In this document: in pieces, positions 1-8,800 of the stretch | How the letters are laid out: the number at the start of each line of letters is the position of its first letter | How positions within the stretch are numbered: the stretch's first letter is position 1 | DNA from: Thauera sedimentorum | GTDB lineage: Bacteria; Pseudomonadota; Gammaproteobacteria; Burkholderiales; Rhodocyclaceae | Assembly: GCF_014489115.1 (NCBI RefSeq) | Contig: NZ_JACTAH010000001.1 | Span: forward strand, 682,001 to 746,000 | Length of the DNA stretch: 64,000 nucleotides | Direction: 5' to 3' | The notes under the pieces: generated by a model | What the model was told of the DNA's origin: nothing | Database searches by the model: none | The model's input: only the letters and a program-made list of their open reading frames with translations | Program-made: the position numbers and the translations under genes

Positions 1-1020
1 GTCGCGCTTCGGGGAGTCAGGATGGGCGTTGTGGCATGTTATGCAAGTCTGACTGTCCATCACATCTGCGCGAGCCAGTCGCATCACCATCCGCCCGTCC
101 TTCTCGTCGATGCGGGAGAACGATGCGCCTGGATTGGCCCGCAGGTAAGCAAGGGCTTCGGTAGCGAATGCGTCCAGACGAGTATCCGCAGCGCGGCGGA
201 AGCGGAATGGCTGGTCGCTGTAGAGCTGCAGCTGATTGCCGGTGGCCCCGTTGGACATCTCACCAAGCGCGCGCATCACGCTGGCGGGCAGGGGAATGCC
301 ATTGGGGTCCGAGGCGAATTCGTGGGTGGGCTGCAGCCCGTTGGCCGACGCCTTGGGAATGACGTGGCGCGCATAGAAGCTGCGCGCGTTGCGTGCAGTA
401 TCGATCAGGCTGGACGCATTGGCACGGCCAGCTTCCGCCAGCACGGCATGCTCCAGGTCCTCCATCTTGACTGCGCCGACGCCGCCAATTAACAAACCGC
501 CCAGGAGGATGGGAAGAAGAACCTTCGAGCGCAGCGAAAGGTCTTCGAAGCGGCGGACAATACGATCCGAGAGCCCCCGCAGGCCAGGTTTCAGGACGTA
601 GCCACGGTGCAGTCGGTGGCCGCTCCCGTTCCTCATGCTTGCATAGAGCGCCTCGGCGGCCTGCACTTCGCCCCGGGTCGGCTTCATCCGGACGCTCATG
701 TAGCCACCTTCGGCAAGCGGCGTGGCGGTGGCCTTCACCCAATAGTGATCGCCATTCTTGCGTCGGTTCTTGACGATACCTTGCCAGGCACGCCCTTCCT
801 TGAGCGTCGCCCACATGTCGCGAAACGCTTCTTGCGGCATGTCCGGGTGGCGGATGATGTTGTGAGCCTGGCCGATGAGTTCTTCACGACTGAAGCCGGC
901 GTATTCGACGAAGTCGTCGTTGACGTAGGTGATGCGGCCCTTCTCGTCGGTGTGCGAGATGATTGCGCAGTCGTCGCGAACGACGTACTCGCGTTGGGTC
1001 ACCGGGAGGTTCTGCTTCAT
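1..1020 (-). CDS. PAS/heme-type methyl-accepting chemotaxis receptor, N-terminal part
   Basis: The reading frame starts at the ATG at 1020 and is still open at the left edge, so about 340 N-terminal residues are visible. Residues about 10-115 form an Aer-type PAS domain: it has the string ending in NIIRHPDMPQEAF, typical of redox-sensing energy-taxis receptors. A hydrophobic segment follows near residues 165-185 (KVLLPILLGGLLIGGVGAV). The next part resembles the Tll0287-like (DUF3365) sensor domain and carries a CxxCH motif, C326-ITC-H330, suited to covalent heme c binding. The signalling domain must lie beyond the window edge. The likely role is membrane-bound redox or gas sensing for taxis. 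The family call is from motifs only; the chemotaxis output domain is inferred, not seen. Confidence 0.8.
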   Translation of the reverse strand, partial: MKQNLPVTQREYVVRDDCAIISHTDEKGRITYVNDDFVEYAGFSREELIGQAHNIIRHPDMPQEAFRDMWATLKEGRAWQGIVKNRRKNGDHYWVKATATPLAEGGYMSVRMKPTRGEVQAAEALYASMRNGSGHRLHRGYVLKPGLRGLSDRIVRRFEDLSLRSKVLLPILLGGLLIGGVGAVKMEDLEHAVLAEAGRANASSLIDTARNARSFYARHVIPKASANGLQPTHEFASDPNGIPLPASVMRALGEMSNGATGNQLQLYSDQPFRFRRAADTRLDAFATEALAYLRANPGASFSRIDEKDGRMVMRLARADVMDSQTCITCHNAHPDSPKRD

Positions 1021-1315
1021 GCTGCACCTGTGCGCGTTGTTCGGCGAACAGGTATGCAGAGTACGGCCGGAGCAGAGAGGGCGAAGACGTGCGAAACCCC
1101 GCTGACCGGCTCGACGGAGAGTGTTCACTGTCGCCGGGTCTAGATTGATTCCGCGGGGTTTGGGCGGTTGGTGCCTTGATGACTGCGTGAGCAGGTCATG
1201 CATGGGCGTACGCAAATGGTACTACAGCTTTCGTCGGGTATACGGGATTTGTGAAGTAGCCGACGGGGCGCGGGTAGATGTCCCACTGAGAGGTTCTATT
1301 GGGCCGGGTTACTGT

Positions 1316-1798
1316 TCACGGAGGCGCTTGGCATCGCGCGCCGGTGGGCTGTCCGGAAGGTTCGGGAGGAATCATCTTGAGCGCCACGCGAAGTTGTTGA
1401 AGTCCTCGCAGATCGTCTGTACAGATCGTCGACGTCCTAGCGACCCGCCTACGTCCCGTACCGTGATCGGCGAAGTCCTCGGGGCACAGCCGCGAGATCA
1501 TCTTCTGCGCGACGTCGGTCCGGGCCAGGCCGCGAAGGCGGGCGATCTCGCGGTGTTCGGCCGTGGGCGTGCGGCGCCAGCCGATCACGCGCTCCTCGAT
1601 GAAGCGCTCGATCAGCTCGGCCAGGGTGCAGTCATTGTCGCCGGGGCGGGCGATCAGCAGCCCGTCGTCGGCGGCCGCCTCGAGCCGCCGCGCCCAGCGC
1701 TTTGCTTCTTCTTTGCTCTCGAAGGTCTTCGAACGACGAACTCCACCGACACACACTTCGGCTCGCCAGCTCTTGCCACGTGGTTTGATGCTTGCCAT
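1316..1798 (-). pseudogene. Truncated tyrosine integrase (N-terminal part only)
   Basis: From the ATG at 1798 the product begins MASIKPRGKSWRAEV and continues with GGVRRSKTFESKEEAKRWA. This is typical of the N-terminal arm-binding and SAM-like region of phage integrases. The frame stops after about 160 residues. Just before the stop, another frame gives peptide that also fits an integrase core entry (NLPDSPPARDAKRL), which suggests a frameshift. None of the catalytic R-HxxR-Y region is present, so the gene cannot make a recombinase. It lies about 230 bp from the 3' end of an initiator tRNA and is probably the scar of an old tRNA-targeted element. Confidence 0.65.
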
Positions 1799-1868
1799 GA
1801 CGCTTGTCTCCGGAAAGTGGAAAAAGCGCTGACGAGCGTCAGAGGGTCGGCATGGCGCCTTCCCGGTG

Positions 1869-2013
1869 TGCGTAAGCCTGGGTTCTGGGTGGGTTCTGGC
1901 CGACGTCTCCGGGTTTCCGGAAACCGCTTCGGTTGGCACGATTGGTGGGGTGCCCCCAAATCGATTTACGCCAGACCCACAAAGCACAAAGGCTTACGCA
2001 TTGCGTAAGCCTT
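1869..2013. repeat. TGCGTAAGCCT repeats by the integrase remnant
   Basis: TGCGTAAGCCT occurs at 1869-1879 and 2002-2012. Its inverse AGGCTTACGCA lies at 1990-2000, directly abutting the second copy, so 1990-2012 is a near-perfect palindrome. It may serve as a terminator for the initiator tRNA, which ends at 2024. The third copy, placed just upstream of the integrase remnant, also fits old arm-type integrase sites. The T-run is better on the plus strand (after 2012) than on the tRNA strand, so the terminator role is unsure. Confidence 0.45.
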
Positions 2014-2022
2014 TGATTTTAT

Positions 2023-2100
<78 letters not shown>

Positions 2101-2113
2101 TCGGAGAGACAGG

Positions 2114-2143
2114 ACTATAGTCGAACCCCATGGGGTGAGTCAA
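2114..2143 (-). promoter_or_regulatory. Sigma-70-type promoter of tRNA-fMet
   Basis: Read on the minus strand, TTGACT (2138-2143) and TATAGT (2114-2119) are separated by 18 bp. The -10 ends 13 nt before the tRNA. The -35 overlaps the last codon and stop of the lysR-type gene. Confidence 0.75.
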
Positions 2144-3033
2144 GGATTGATTGCTTTTTCCTTGTCCGGTGCCTGCCGTACGCTGCGACGACCGGCCGCG
2201 GCGACTGCTTCGGCGAGGGCTTGCAGCACGCGCATCGGCGGCCGGTCCTGGGGACGGACCATACCGGTGGGCACGTGGGCGATCTCGTCCGGCACCTTGC
2301 CGACCTGTAACTGCGCGGCGTGGGCGGATTGCTCGACGACGCGGCGGGGCATCAGCGTCCAGCCGAGCCCGACCGACACGCAACCGAGGATGCCCTCGAG
2401 CGTACCGAACTCCATGGCGTCGGACAGCGGGTGGCCGATGGTGCGTTGCCAGGCCAGCGCGCGGGCGCGATAGACGCAGCCTTCGCGAAAGAGGATGAGC
2501 GGCGCCCGCGAGGGATCGATGCCGGGGGCGGCGACCTGCACCAGTTCCTCGACCAGCAGTTCGTCGAAGGCCAGTTCCGGGTGGTTCACCGGGCCGGCGA
2601 CGAAGGCGCAGTCGAGCTTGTGCGACAACACCTTCTCGGCCAGCGCGGCGCTGGTGTCGGTGCATACCCGCAGGTCCAGCCCCGGGTGGGCGGCGCGCAG
2701 GTCGCGCAGCGCCGCGGGCAGGTGCAGCGCGGTGAAGGTTTCCATGGCACCGATGCGCAACTCACCGAACGACTCGCCGGCCTGGCGTACCGCGTTGGTG
2801 GCCTGCCGTTCCAGCGACAGCATCTTGCGCGCGTAGCCGAGCAGTACGCGCCCGGCGGGGGCGAGTTCGACCCCGCGACCGGAGCGGAAGAACAGCTCGG
2901 TGCCCAGCTCGTCTTCCAGACGGCGGATGCGGTTGGTGACGTTGGACTGCACGGTGTTGAGCTTGCGCGAGGCGGCCAGAATGCCGCCTTCGTCGACCAC
3001 GGCGGCGAAGGTGCGCAGCGTGAGGAGTTCCAT
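2140..3033 (-). CDS. LysR-family transcriptional regulator
   Basis: This is a 297-residue protein of normal LysR length. Residues 1-60 form the winged helix-turn-helix (MELLTLRTFAAVVDEGG, then KLNTVQSNVTNRIRRLEDELGTELFFR). The rest is the periplasmic-binding-like effector domain (VAGPVNHPEL, SVGLGWTLMP). It is transcribed away from the MFS transporter gene at 3143, with about 110 bp between the two starts. This is the classic LysR arrangement, so it probably controls that transporter. The effector cannot be told from sequence. Confidence 0.9.
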   Translation of the reverse strand: MELLTLRTFAAVVDEGGILAASRKLNTVQSNVTNRIRRLEDELGTELFFRSGRGVELAPAGRVLLGYARKMLSLERQATNAVRQAGESFGELRIGAMETFTALHLPAALRDLRAAHPGLDLRVCTDTSAALAEKVLSHKLDCAFVAGPVNHPELAFDELLVEELVQVAAPGIDPSRAPLILFREGCVYRARALAWQRTIGHPLSDAMEFGTLEGILGCVSVGLGWTLMPRRVVEQSAHAAQLQVGKVPDEIAHVPTGMVRPQDRPPMRVLQALAEAVAAAGRRSVRQAPDKEKAINP

Positions 3034-3142
3034 GTGTGTATCTCTCGTGGAGATTGAAGCGTTCTGAACAAATCGCTTGAGTCGATATGTTATCTCCCCC
3101 TATGGTGTCGACACCAGCAAGAATCAGGGGGAGCAGGGCGAG

Positions 3143-4342
3143 ATGGACGAAGGCGGACAACGCATGAAGGTGCTCGGTGCGGGCATCTTCAGCCTCATTC
3201 TGGCGCTGGGGGTGGCGCGCTTCGCCTACACCCCGCTGCTGCCGCTGATGCAGGCGCAGGCCGGGCTGGGCTTGGCGGAAGCGGGCTGGCTGGCCGCGCT
3301 CAACTACGCCGGCTATCTGTCGGGCGCGCTGATCGCCGCGTCGATCAGCGACCTGGTGCTGAAGGACCGCCTCTACCGCATCGGCATGGTGGTGGCGGTG
3401 TTGAGCACGGTGGTGATGGGCTTGAGCACCGACCTGGCGGTGTGGGCGCTGTCGCGCTTCGTCGCCGGACTCTCCAGTGCGGCGGCGATGCTGCTGGGCA
3501 CCGGCCTGATCCTCAACTGGCTGATCCGCCACAACCACCGCAGCGAACTGGGCATCCACTTTGCCGGCATCGGCCTGGGAATTGCCGGCTGCGCCGCGGC
3601 GGTGGCGCTGATGAGCCAGTGGCTGGACTGGCGCGAGCAGTGGCTCGCCTTCAGCGCCATTGCCTGCGTGTTGCTGGTGCCGGCGCTCGCGTGGTTGCCG
3701 GCGCCGGATCGCAGCCCGTTCACCAAGTCTGGCCAGGCCATGCACGACAACCCGCCCAGCGCGCTGTTCCTGCGCCTGTTCATGGCTGCCTACTTCTGCG
3801 CAGGGGTGGGCTACGTGGTCAGCGCCACCTTCATCGTCGCCATCGTGGACCGCCTGCCGGGCCTGGCCGGGCAGGGCACGTGGACCTTCCTGGCGATCGG
3901 CCTGGCCGCCGCGCCGGCGTGCATCGTGTGGGACCTGATCGCGCGCCGCACCGGCGAACTCAATGCGCTGATCCTCGCCGCGGTGCTGCAGATCGTCGGC
4001 ATCCTGCTGCCCTTGAGCGGCGGGCTGGGCGGTGCGATTGCCGGGGCACTGCTGTTCGGTGGCACCTTCATCGGCATGGTCAGCCTGGTGCTGACCATGG
4101 CCGGGCGCTACTACCCGACTCGTCCGGCGAAAATGATGGGCAAGATGACGCTTTCCTACGGCGCGGCGCAGATCATCGGTCCGGCGGTCACCGGCTGGCT
4201 GGCGGCCTCGCTCGGCGGCTATGCGGCCGGGCTGTACCTGGCGGCCGGCGTCATGGTGGTCGGCACCCTGTTGCTGGTAGCGCTGAAGCTGATCGAGTGC
4301 CGCGAGGCGGCGCCCGGCGCCGCCTGTCGCCCGGCGGGCTGA
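3143..4342 (+). CDS. YbfB/YjiJ-type MFS transporter
   Basis: About 400 residues with twelve predicted hydrophobic segments. The opening, GAGIFSLILALGVARFAYTPLLPLMQ, is characteristic of the YbfB/YjiJ branch of the major facilitator superfamily. The frame is open back to 3077, but the ATG at 3143 has a purine-rich GGGGGAG stretch a suitable distance upstream; ATG 3164 is another possible start. The substrate is unknown. The divergent LysR gene is the likely regulator. A long hairpin (4373-4408) follows the stop. Confidence 0.85.
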   Translation: MDEGGQRMKVLGAGIFSLILALGVARFAYTPLLPLMQAQAGLGLAEAGWLAALNYAGYLSGALIAASISDLVLKDRLYRIGMVVAVLSTVVMGLSTDLAVWALSRFVAGLSSAAAMLLGTGLILNWLIRHNHRSELGIHFAGIGLGIAGCAAAVALMSQWLDWREQWLAFSAIACVLLVPALAWLPAPDRSPFTKSGQAMHDNPPSALFLRLFMAAYFCAGVGYVVSATFIVAIVDRLPGLAGQGTWTFLAIGLAAAPACIVWDLIARRTGELNALILAAVLQIVGILLPLSGGLGGAIAGALLFGGTFIGMVSLVLTMAGRYYPTRPAKMMGKMTLSYGAAQIIGPAVTGWLAASLGGYAAGLYLAAGVMVVGTLLLVALKLIECREAAPGAACRPAG

Positions 4343-4372
4343 ACGTTCAGCCTTCGAGCGGGGTCGGAATAG

Positions 4373-4408
4373 GCAGGAAGGCCAGTCCCTAGGGGCTGGC
4401 CTTCCTGC
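4373..4408 (+). terminator. Long hairpin after the MFS gene
   Basis: Perfect 13-nt arms (4373-4385 and 4396-4408, GCAGGAAGGCCAG and its inverse) enclose a 10-nt loop. The hairpin sits 30 bp after the MFS stop. The T-run is poor, so termination may be weak. Confidence 0.55.
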
Positions 4409-4774
4409 TTACGATGTGCAACCTGCGAGCACGCCGGGCTGGTGATGTCCACAAACGGCGGTGTGCGGCTCCCTCAGAAGGCGGCAGGCCGATCCTGCGT
4501 GATCGCCACCTACGGACGTTAGTGCAAGCACGTCGATTGGCGGCTCGCACGCCCACGTCAAGGCTGAGCGTCGCGACCGGCCCGCACTGCAGGCTGATCT
4601 GCTGTATTGCTGGCATGAGCTGGCACGTAAGGACGCGAAGAGGCCGGGAGGTTTGGCTCGGCAGAAGGTGAAGTTGTGTCACGAGTACCGATACCAGTGC
4701 CGGAATGAGGGTGATACGCGGTAGCCTGGAGTGACAGCGCGTTGAGTGCGAGCGTATCGGTTTCGGCGGAGTAC
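4409..4774. other. Gap between MFS gene and response-regulator gene
   Basis: I see no credible gene in these 366 bases. The short frames here lack ribosome sites and protein-like composition. It must hold the promoter of the response-regulator gene, but I cannot point to convincing -35/-10 boxes. Confidence 0.5.
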
Positions 4775-5479
4775 ATGAGTAAGTCGATTGGCAAGGGCGT
4801 TGCAGTCTGCATCGTCGAAGATGATGAAGGCGTACGTGAACATGTTGCTCTGGCGCTGTCGCGCATGGATTTTTCAGTGCGCAGCTATGCCGATGCACGC
4901 GAGCTCTACCTGGGGCTGCTGAAGGCTCCATGTGATGTGCTGATACTTGATCTCGACCTGGCGGGCGAGGACGGCTTTGGCATCGTCGAGCAACTGCGCG
5001 GCGTTACTTCACCTGGCATCCTGATCCTTACCGCATGCGACGATCCCGATACGATGGAGCGCTGCCTGCTCAAAGGTGCCGATGCCTATCTGGTCAAGCC
5101 GGTCGAACCCCGCCTCCTCGCCGCTACCCTGATCAGCATCAGCCGCCGTACCCAAGGTCTGGCTGCCGGTGCCGGTCGAAGTACCGACTGGCGGCTTGTC
5201 GGCGATGGGTGGACCTTGGTCGCGCCTGACGGTCAGCAGGTCGATCTGACGGTATCGGAACGCACACTGCTCGGCCTTCTCTTCGAGCGTGCCAATACCG
5301 CGGTACAGCGCGATGCGATCACAAGGGCCCTTGGCCATCAGCCGGACTACTACCTCGACCATCGTCTCGACATGTTGGTCAGCCGTCTGCGCCGCAAGGT
5401 GAGTGACGCGCTCGGCACTCCACTGCCGTTAAGGGCGGTCCGGGGCGTTGGTTTCATGCTCTCACTGCGCAGCAGGTAG
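4775..5479 (+). CDS. OmpR/PhoB-type response regulator, orphan
   Basis: The ATG at 4775 has GGAG six bases upstream, so I prefer it to the TTG at 4742; this gives 234 residues. The receiver occupies residues 9-125, with the acidic pair in IVEDDEG, the phospho-acceptor D59 (LILDLDLAGEDG), and the switch K in YLVKPVEP. The C-terminal winged helix (TVSERTLLGLLFERAN to DMLVSRLRRKVSD to LRAVRGVGFML) is of the OmpR/PhoB kind. No sensor kinase gene is adjacent. Its only close partner is the giant two-gene operon downstream, whose upstream region holds GTGAG repeats at about one-turn spacing. It is a likely local activator or repressor of that operon (inference). Confidence 0.88.
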   Translation: MSKSIGKGVAVCIVEDDEGVREHVALALSRMDFSVRSYADARELYLGLLKAPCDVLILDLDLAGEDGFGIVEQLRGVTSPGILILTACDDPDTMERCLLKGADAYLVKPVEPRLLAATLISISRRTQGLAAGAGRSTDWRLVGDGWTLVAPDGQQVDLTVSERTLLGLLFERANTAVQRDAITRALGHQPDYYLDHRLDMLVSRLRRKVSDALGTPLPLRAVRGVGFMLSLRSR

Positions 5480-5884
5480 CCGCGGTCGGCTGCTCCTCAT
5501 GCTGGTTCCGTGACGCGCGTGGCCCCCTGCGCTAGCCCCGTCCATTGACTCCTGCTCCTTTGCGATCTCCTGCCCATTCGTCGGGACGCGTTCACCTGTC
5601 GCGCCCTGTTTCCCACGAGCTTCTGTAAAAACTTGTCACGCCTGCGCGATCTAGAGCCGCGGAACCGTAGCGATGTGAGGTTGGCGTGAGAGACGTGAGC
5701 AAATGTGACTGATAGGACGGCGGTATGCCCCTACATTGCCCCCCCGAACGCCTCCTGAAGAGGCTTTGTTTCGATCGGCAGGAATCAGCGCGCAGTGTGC
5801 AAACGGAGCGTCATTTCGCCCAATGGACGGGTGAACGCTCCCGACGCAGCACTGCCGTGCTTGATCAAAAGGGTAGGGGTGCGC
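5480..5884. other. Upstream region of the giant surface-protein operon
   Basis: This 405-bp stretch has no credible gene. Its clearest content is four phased GTGAG/GTGAC repeats at 5675-5709. The frame of the downstream gene is open back to 5795, but that extension has no ribosome site and an improbable composition. Confidence 0.6.
5675..5709 (+). promoter_or_regulatory. Phased GTGAG direct repeats, candidate response-regulator site
   Basis: GTGAG occurs at 5675, 5686 and 5695, followed by GTGAC at 5705. The steps are 11, 9 and 10 bp, so the copies lie on one face of the helix. OmpR/PhoB-family regulators typically bind direct repeats at this spacing, and such a regulator is encoded immediately upstream. 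The array lies about 175 bp before the start of the giant gene. Confidence 0.5.
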
Positions 5885-8800
5885 ATGGAACGGAAGGCAG
5901 TTTGGTCTGGCAAGGGCGTTGAAGGCGGGAGACTCGGCAGCCTGCTGCGGACGCTGGTCCCTGGTGCGAACAGGCATCTTTCGAAGGCGATGCTGGCCTT
6001 CATGCTTGGGTTGACCGCGCCCGCAGCACTGGCGGAGGTCACTCTGACAACCGAATACCTCAACAGCGCCATCGCCTACCGCGGTGATGTGCGGACCCTG
6101 AGGATCACGATGCTCAACTCCGCCCTGGTCGATGTGACCAGTGGTGAGTTGAGTTCCTCGGACGTACTGCCGGCGGAGTTCGAAATTGCCAACCCCAATG
6201 GAGTGAGCGGCACCTGCGGCGCTGCGGTTACCGCCGCACCTGGAACACGTGCCGTGTCGTTCACAGGGGCGACCATCCCTGCCGCGTCCGGCGGAACCAA
6301 CGGATCCTGCCACGTGGATGTCGATGTATTGATCGACGTCAATCCGCCATCGACCACCTCCTACACGACTGCCGTGGCCGCCGGTCTGTTTTCGGGCAGC
6401 GAGGGGGGGCTGCCGGTATCCAATGCAAATCCTGCATCGATCGGTCTGAGCGTCGGTTCGCTGGGCACGTTGTCGGTGACCAAGGGGTTCAGTCCCTCGA
6501 CCATTCGCATGGGCGAGCCCAGCACCATCACCATTACCGTCACGAATCCCGCCGGCAGGCCCCGGGAAACCCGTATCACGCAGCTCACCGAGAGTTTGCC
6601 CGCCAACGTGACCGCAACCGGTACGGCGACCGGAGGTACGTGTGGCGCCGGTACGGCAAGCGGCACATCCGGGTCGGTGACGATTTCGCTGACTACGCCA
6701 CCCACGCTCAACCCAGGGCAGTCGTGTACGGTGACCTGGCCCGTGCGCGGCAATGCCGCGAACGGCAATACCTCGACCAACACCAACACCGTGCCGGCGA
6801 ACTCGGTCATCAATGATCGGGGCATGCCTCATTCGGCCGCGAGCGCCAACATCACCGTTCAGTCGCCGGTTACGCTGACCAAGAGTTTTCAGTACGACAG
6901 CGTGCGGCCCGACCAGCCGGTGCGCATGCGGATCGAGCTAGCAAACCGCTCTGCCAATCCGGCGGCGATCGCGTTTACCGACAACCTGCCTGCTGGCATG
7001 GTGGTCTCCACGCCCAATGGTCTCAGCGCGACCGATTGCGGCGTTCCGCCGTCGGCCGTGTCAGGCGGGACCGTCGTCAGTCTCGCGGGCGGTACCGTCG
7101 GTGCGGGGCAGACCTGCCGCATCGACGTGGATGTTCAGGCGAGCGACTCGAACATCGACGGTGGTGGCAACAGCATCCCCTACACCAACACGATTGCCGG
7201 GGCCGACTGGTCGCAGACCGTCGACGGAAGCCCGATCAGTGGGACGACGGGAAGCGCCAGTGATCAGGTCACGGTCTACAACGAGTTCACCATCCACAAG
7301 AGCATTGCCGGCCCGGGCGGTGAGTCACTTGCTGTGACCGGTATCGCCGCCGGGGACCTGGTCCGTTTCCAGATCAACCTGCGCAACTACTCTGCCGCTC
7401 CGGTGACAGGCGTGAGCGTGACCGACGTGCTGCCGCAGGCCGGCGGCGCGCAGCTGCAAGTGGCAAGCAGCGCGACGCCAGGTGGTTTCGACGCGCTGAC
7501 GACGTGTGCGGGCACGCCCGTGCTGCCGGCAAATGGAGCGACGACGGCGGTCTTCTCGGGGCTTACCGTCCCCGCCGGCAGCGGTGCCCAGCACGGCGAA
7601 TGCTATGTACGCTTCTGGGCGCTGGTCCCGGATACCTGGCCGGCCGGAACCAATATCTCGAACGATCTGAGTGCGTCGCCCAATTTCGGTATCGACTGCG
7701 ACGGGGGCGGCGCAGATTGCCAGATCCAGACTGGCGGGCAGAACGCGTCCGTCACCGTTGCGGGTTCCGCCAATGCCCAGCACCTGGTCGTCAGCAAGGG
7801 TTTCTCCCCGAGCACGGTGACCCAGGGACAGGTTTCGGTGTTGACCATCACGCTCAACAACAACGGTTTCTGGGCGCTGAACAACGCGAGTGTGGAGGAT
7901 GCACTGCCCGCTGGGCTGGTGGTGGCGCCGCTGCCCGGAGCATCCAGCACGTGCGGCGGAACACCGGTGTACGAGTACCTCAATGACCGGGCGCTGTTCC
8001 GCGTCAGCGGCCTGAGCGTGCCGGCGCGCAACCTGTGCCGGGTCAGCGTCAACGTGGTCGCCGCCGTCGCCGGCAGCTATGCGAACGTGATTCCTCCGGC
8101 AAGCGTGGATGCGACCGACACGCGTGACAACCGCGACGTGGAGCCCGCAAGCCCTGCCAATGCCACGCTCACGGTCACGCCCACCTTCAGCGTCGCCAAG
8201 AGCTTCTCGCCAACGACCGTGGCGCAGAGCGGAGGCGTCTCCCGGGTCACCATCGCCGTAAGCAACAACGGCAGTGCCGCGCTCACCGGTTTGCGTATCG
8301 ACGATCCGCTGGCTGGCACCGGCCTGCTCGTCGCGGACACGCCGGCGGCGAGCACGACCTGCGCCGGCCCGGTTGCGATCACCGCGGTGGCGGGCGCGGA
8401 TCAAGCTCAACTCAGCGGAGCGCAGGTGCCCGCGGGCACGTCCTGCACCTTCTCCTTCAATGTCGTGACCGACGGTTCCTTGGGGGGCGCGGCCAGCGTC
8501 AATACCCTGCCGCCCGGTGCGGTCACCGCCGACGGGGGGCTGACCTCCAACACGCCGAGCAGCGCAACGCTCACCAAGCTGGGCGGTACGGGTGTGCCCT
8601 TCGTGCAGAAGAGCTTTACGCCCGCCTCGCTAAACACCCTGGGCGAGACGTCGCTGCTGGCGATCACCATCGACAATACGGCTGTGGGGACGGTCAACCT
8701 GACCGGCGTCGGCTTGGTGGACGACATGCCCGAGGCCATCGAGGTGGCCGCCTTGCCGCAAGCCAGCACGACCTGCCCGGGGGGGGTGGTGAGCGCGGTT

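Noticed and set aside
607..1143. 178-codon open frame on the plus strand
   Set aside because: Antisense to the chemoreceptor, whose PAS sequence is clearly coded on the other strand.
5795..5884. N-terminal extension of the giant protein
   Set aside because: The GTG at 5795 lacks a ribosome site and would bury the signal peptide even deeper; the ATG at 5885 is better.
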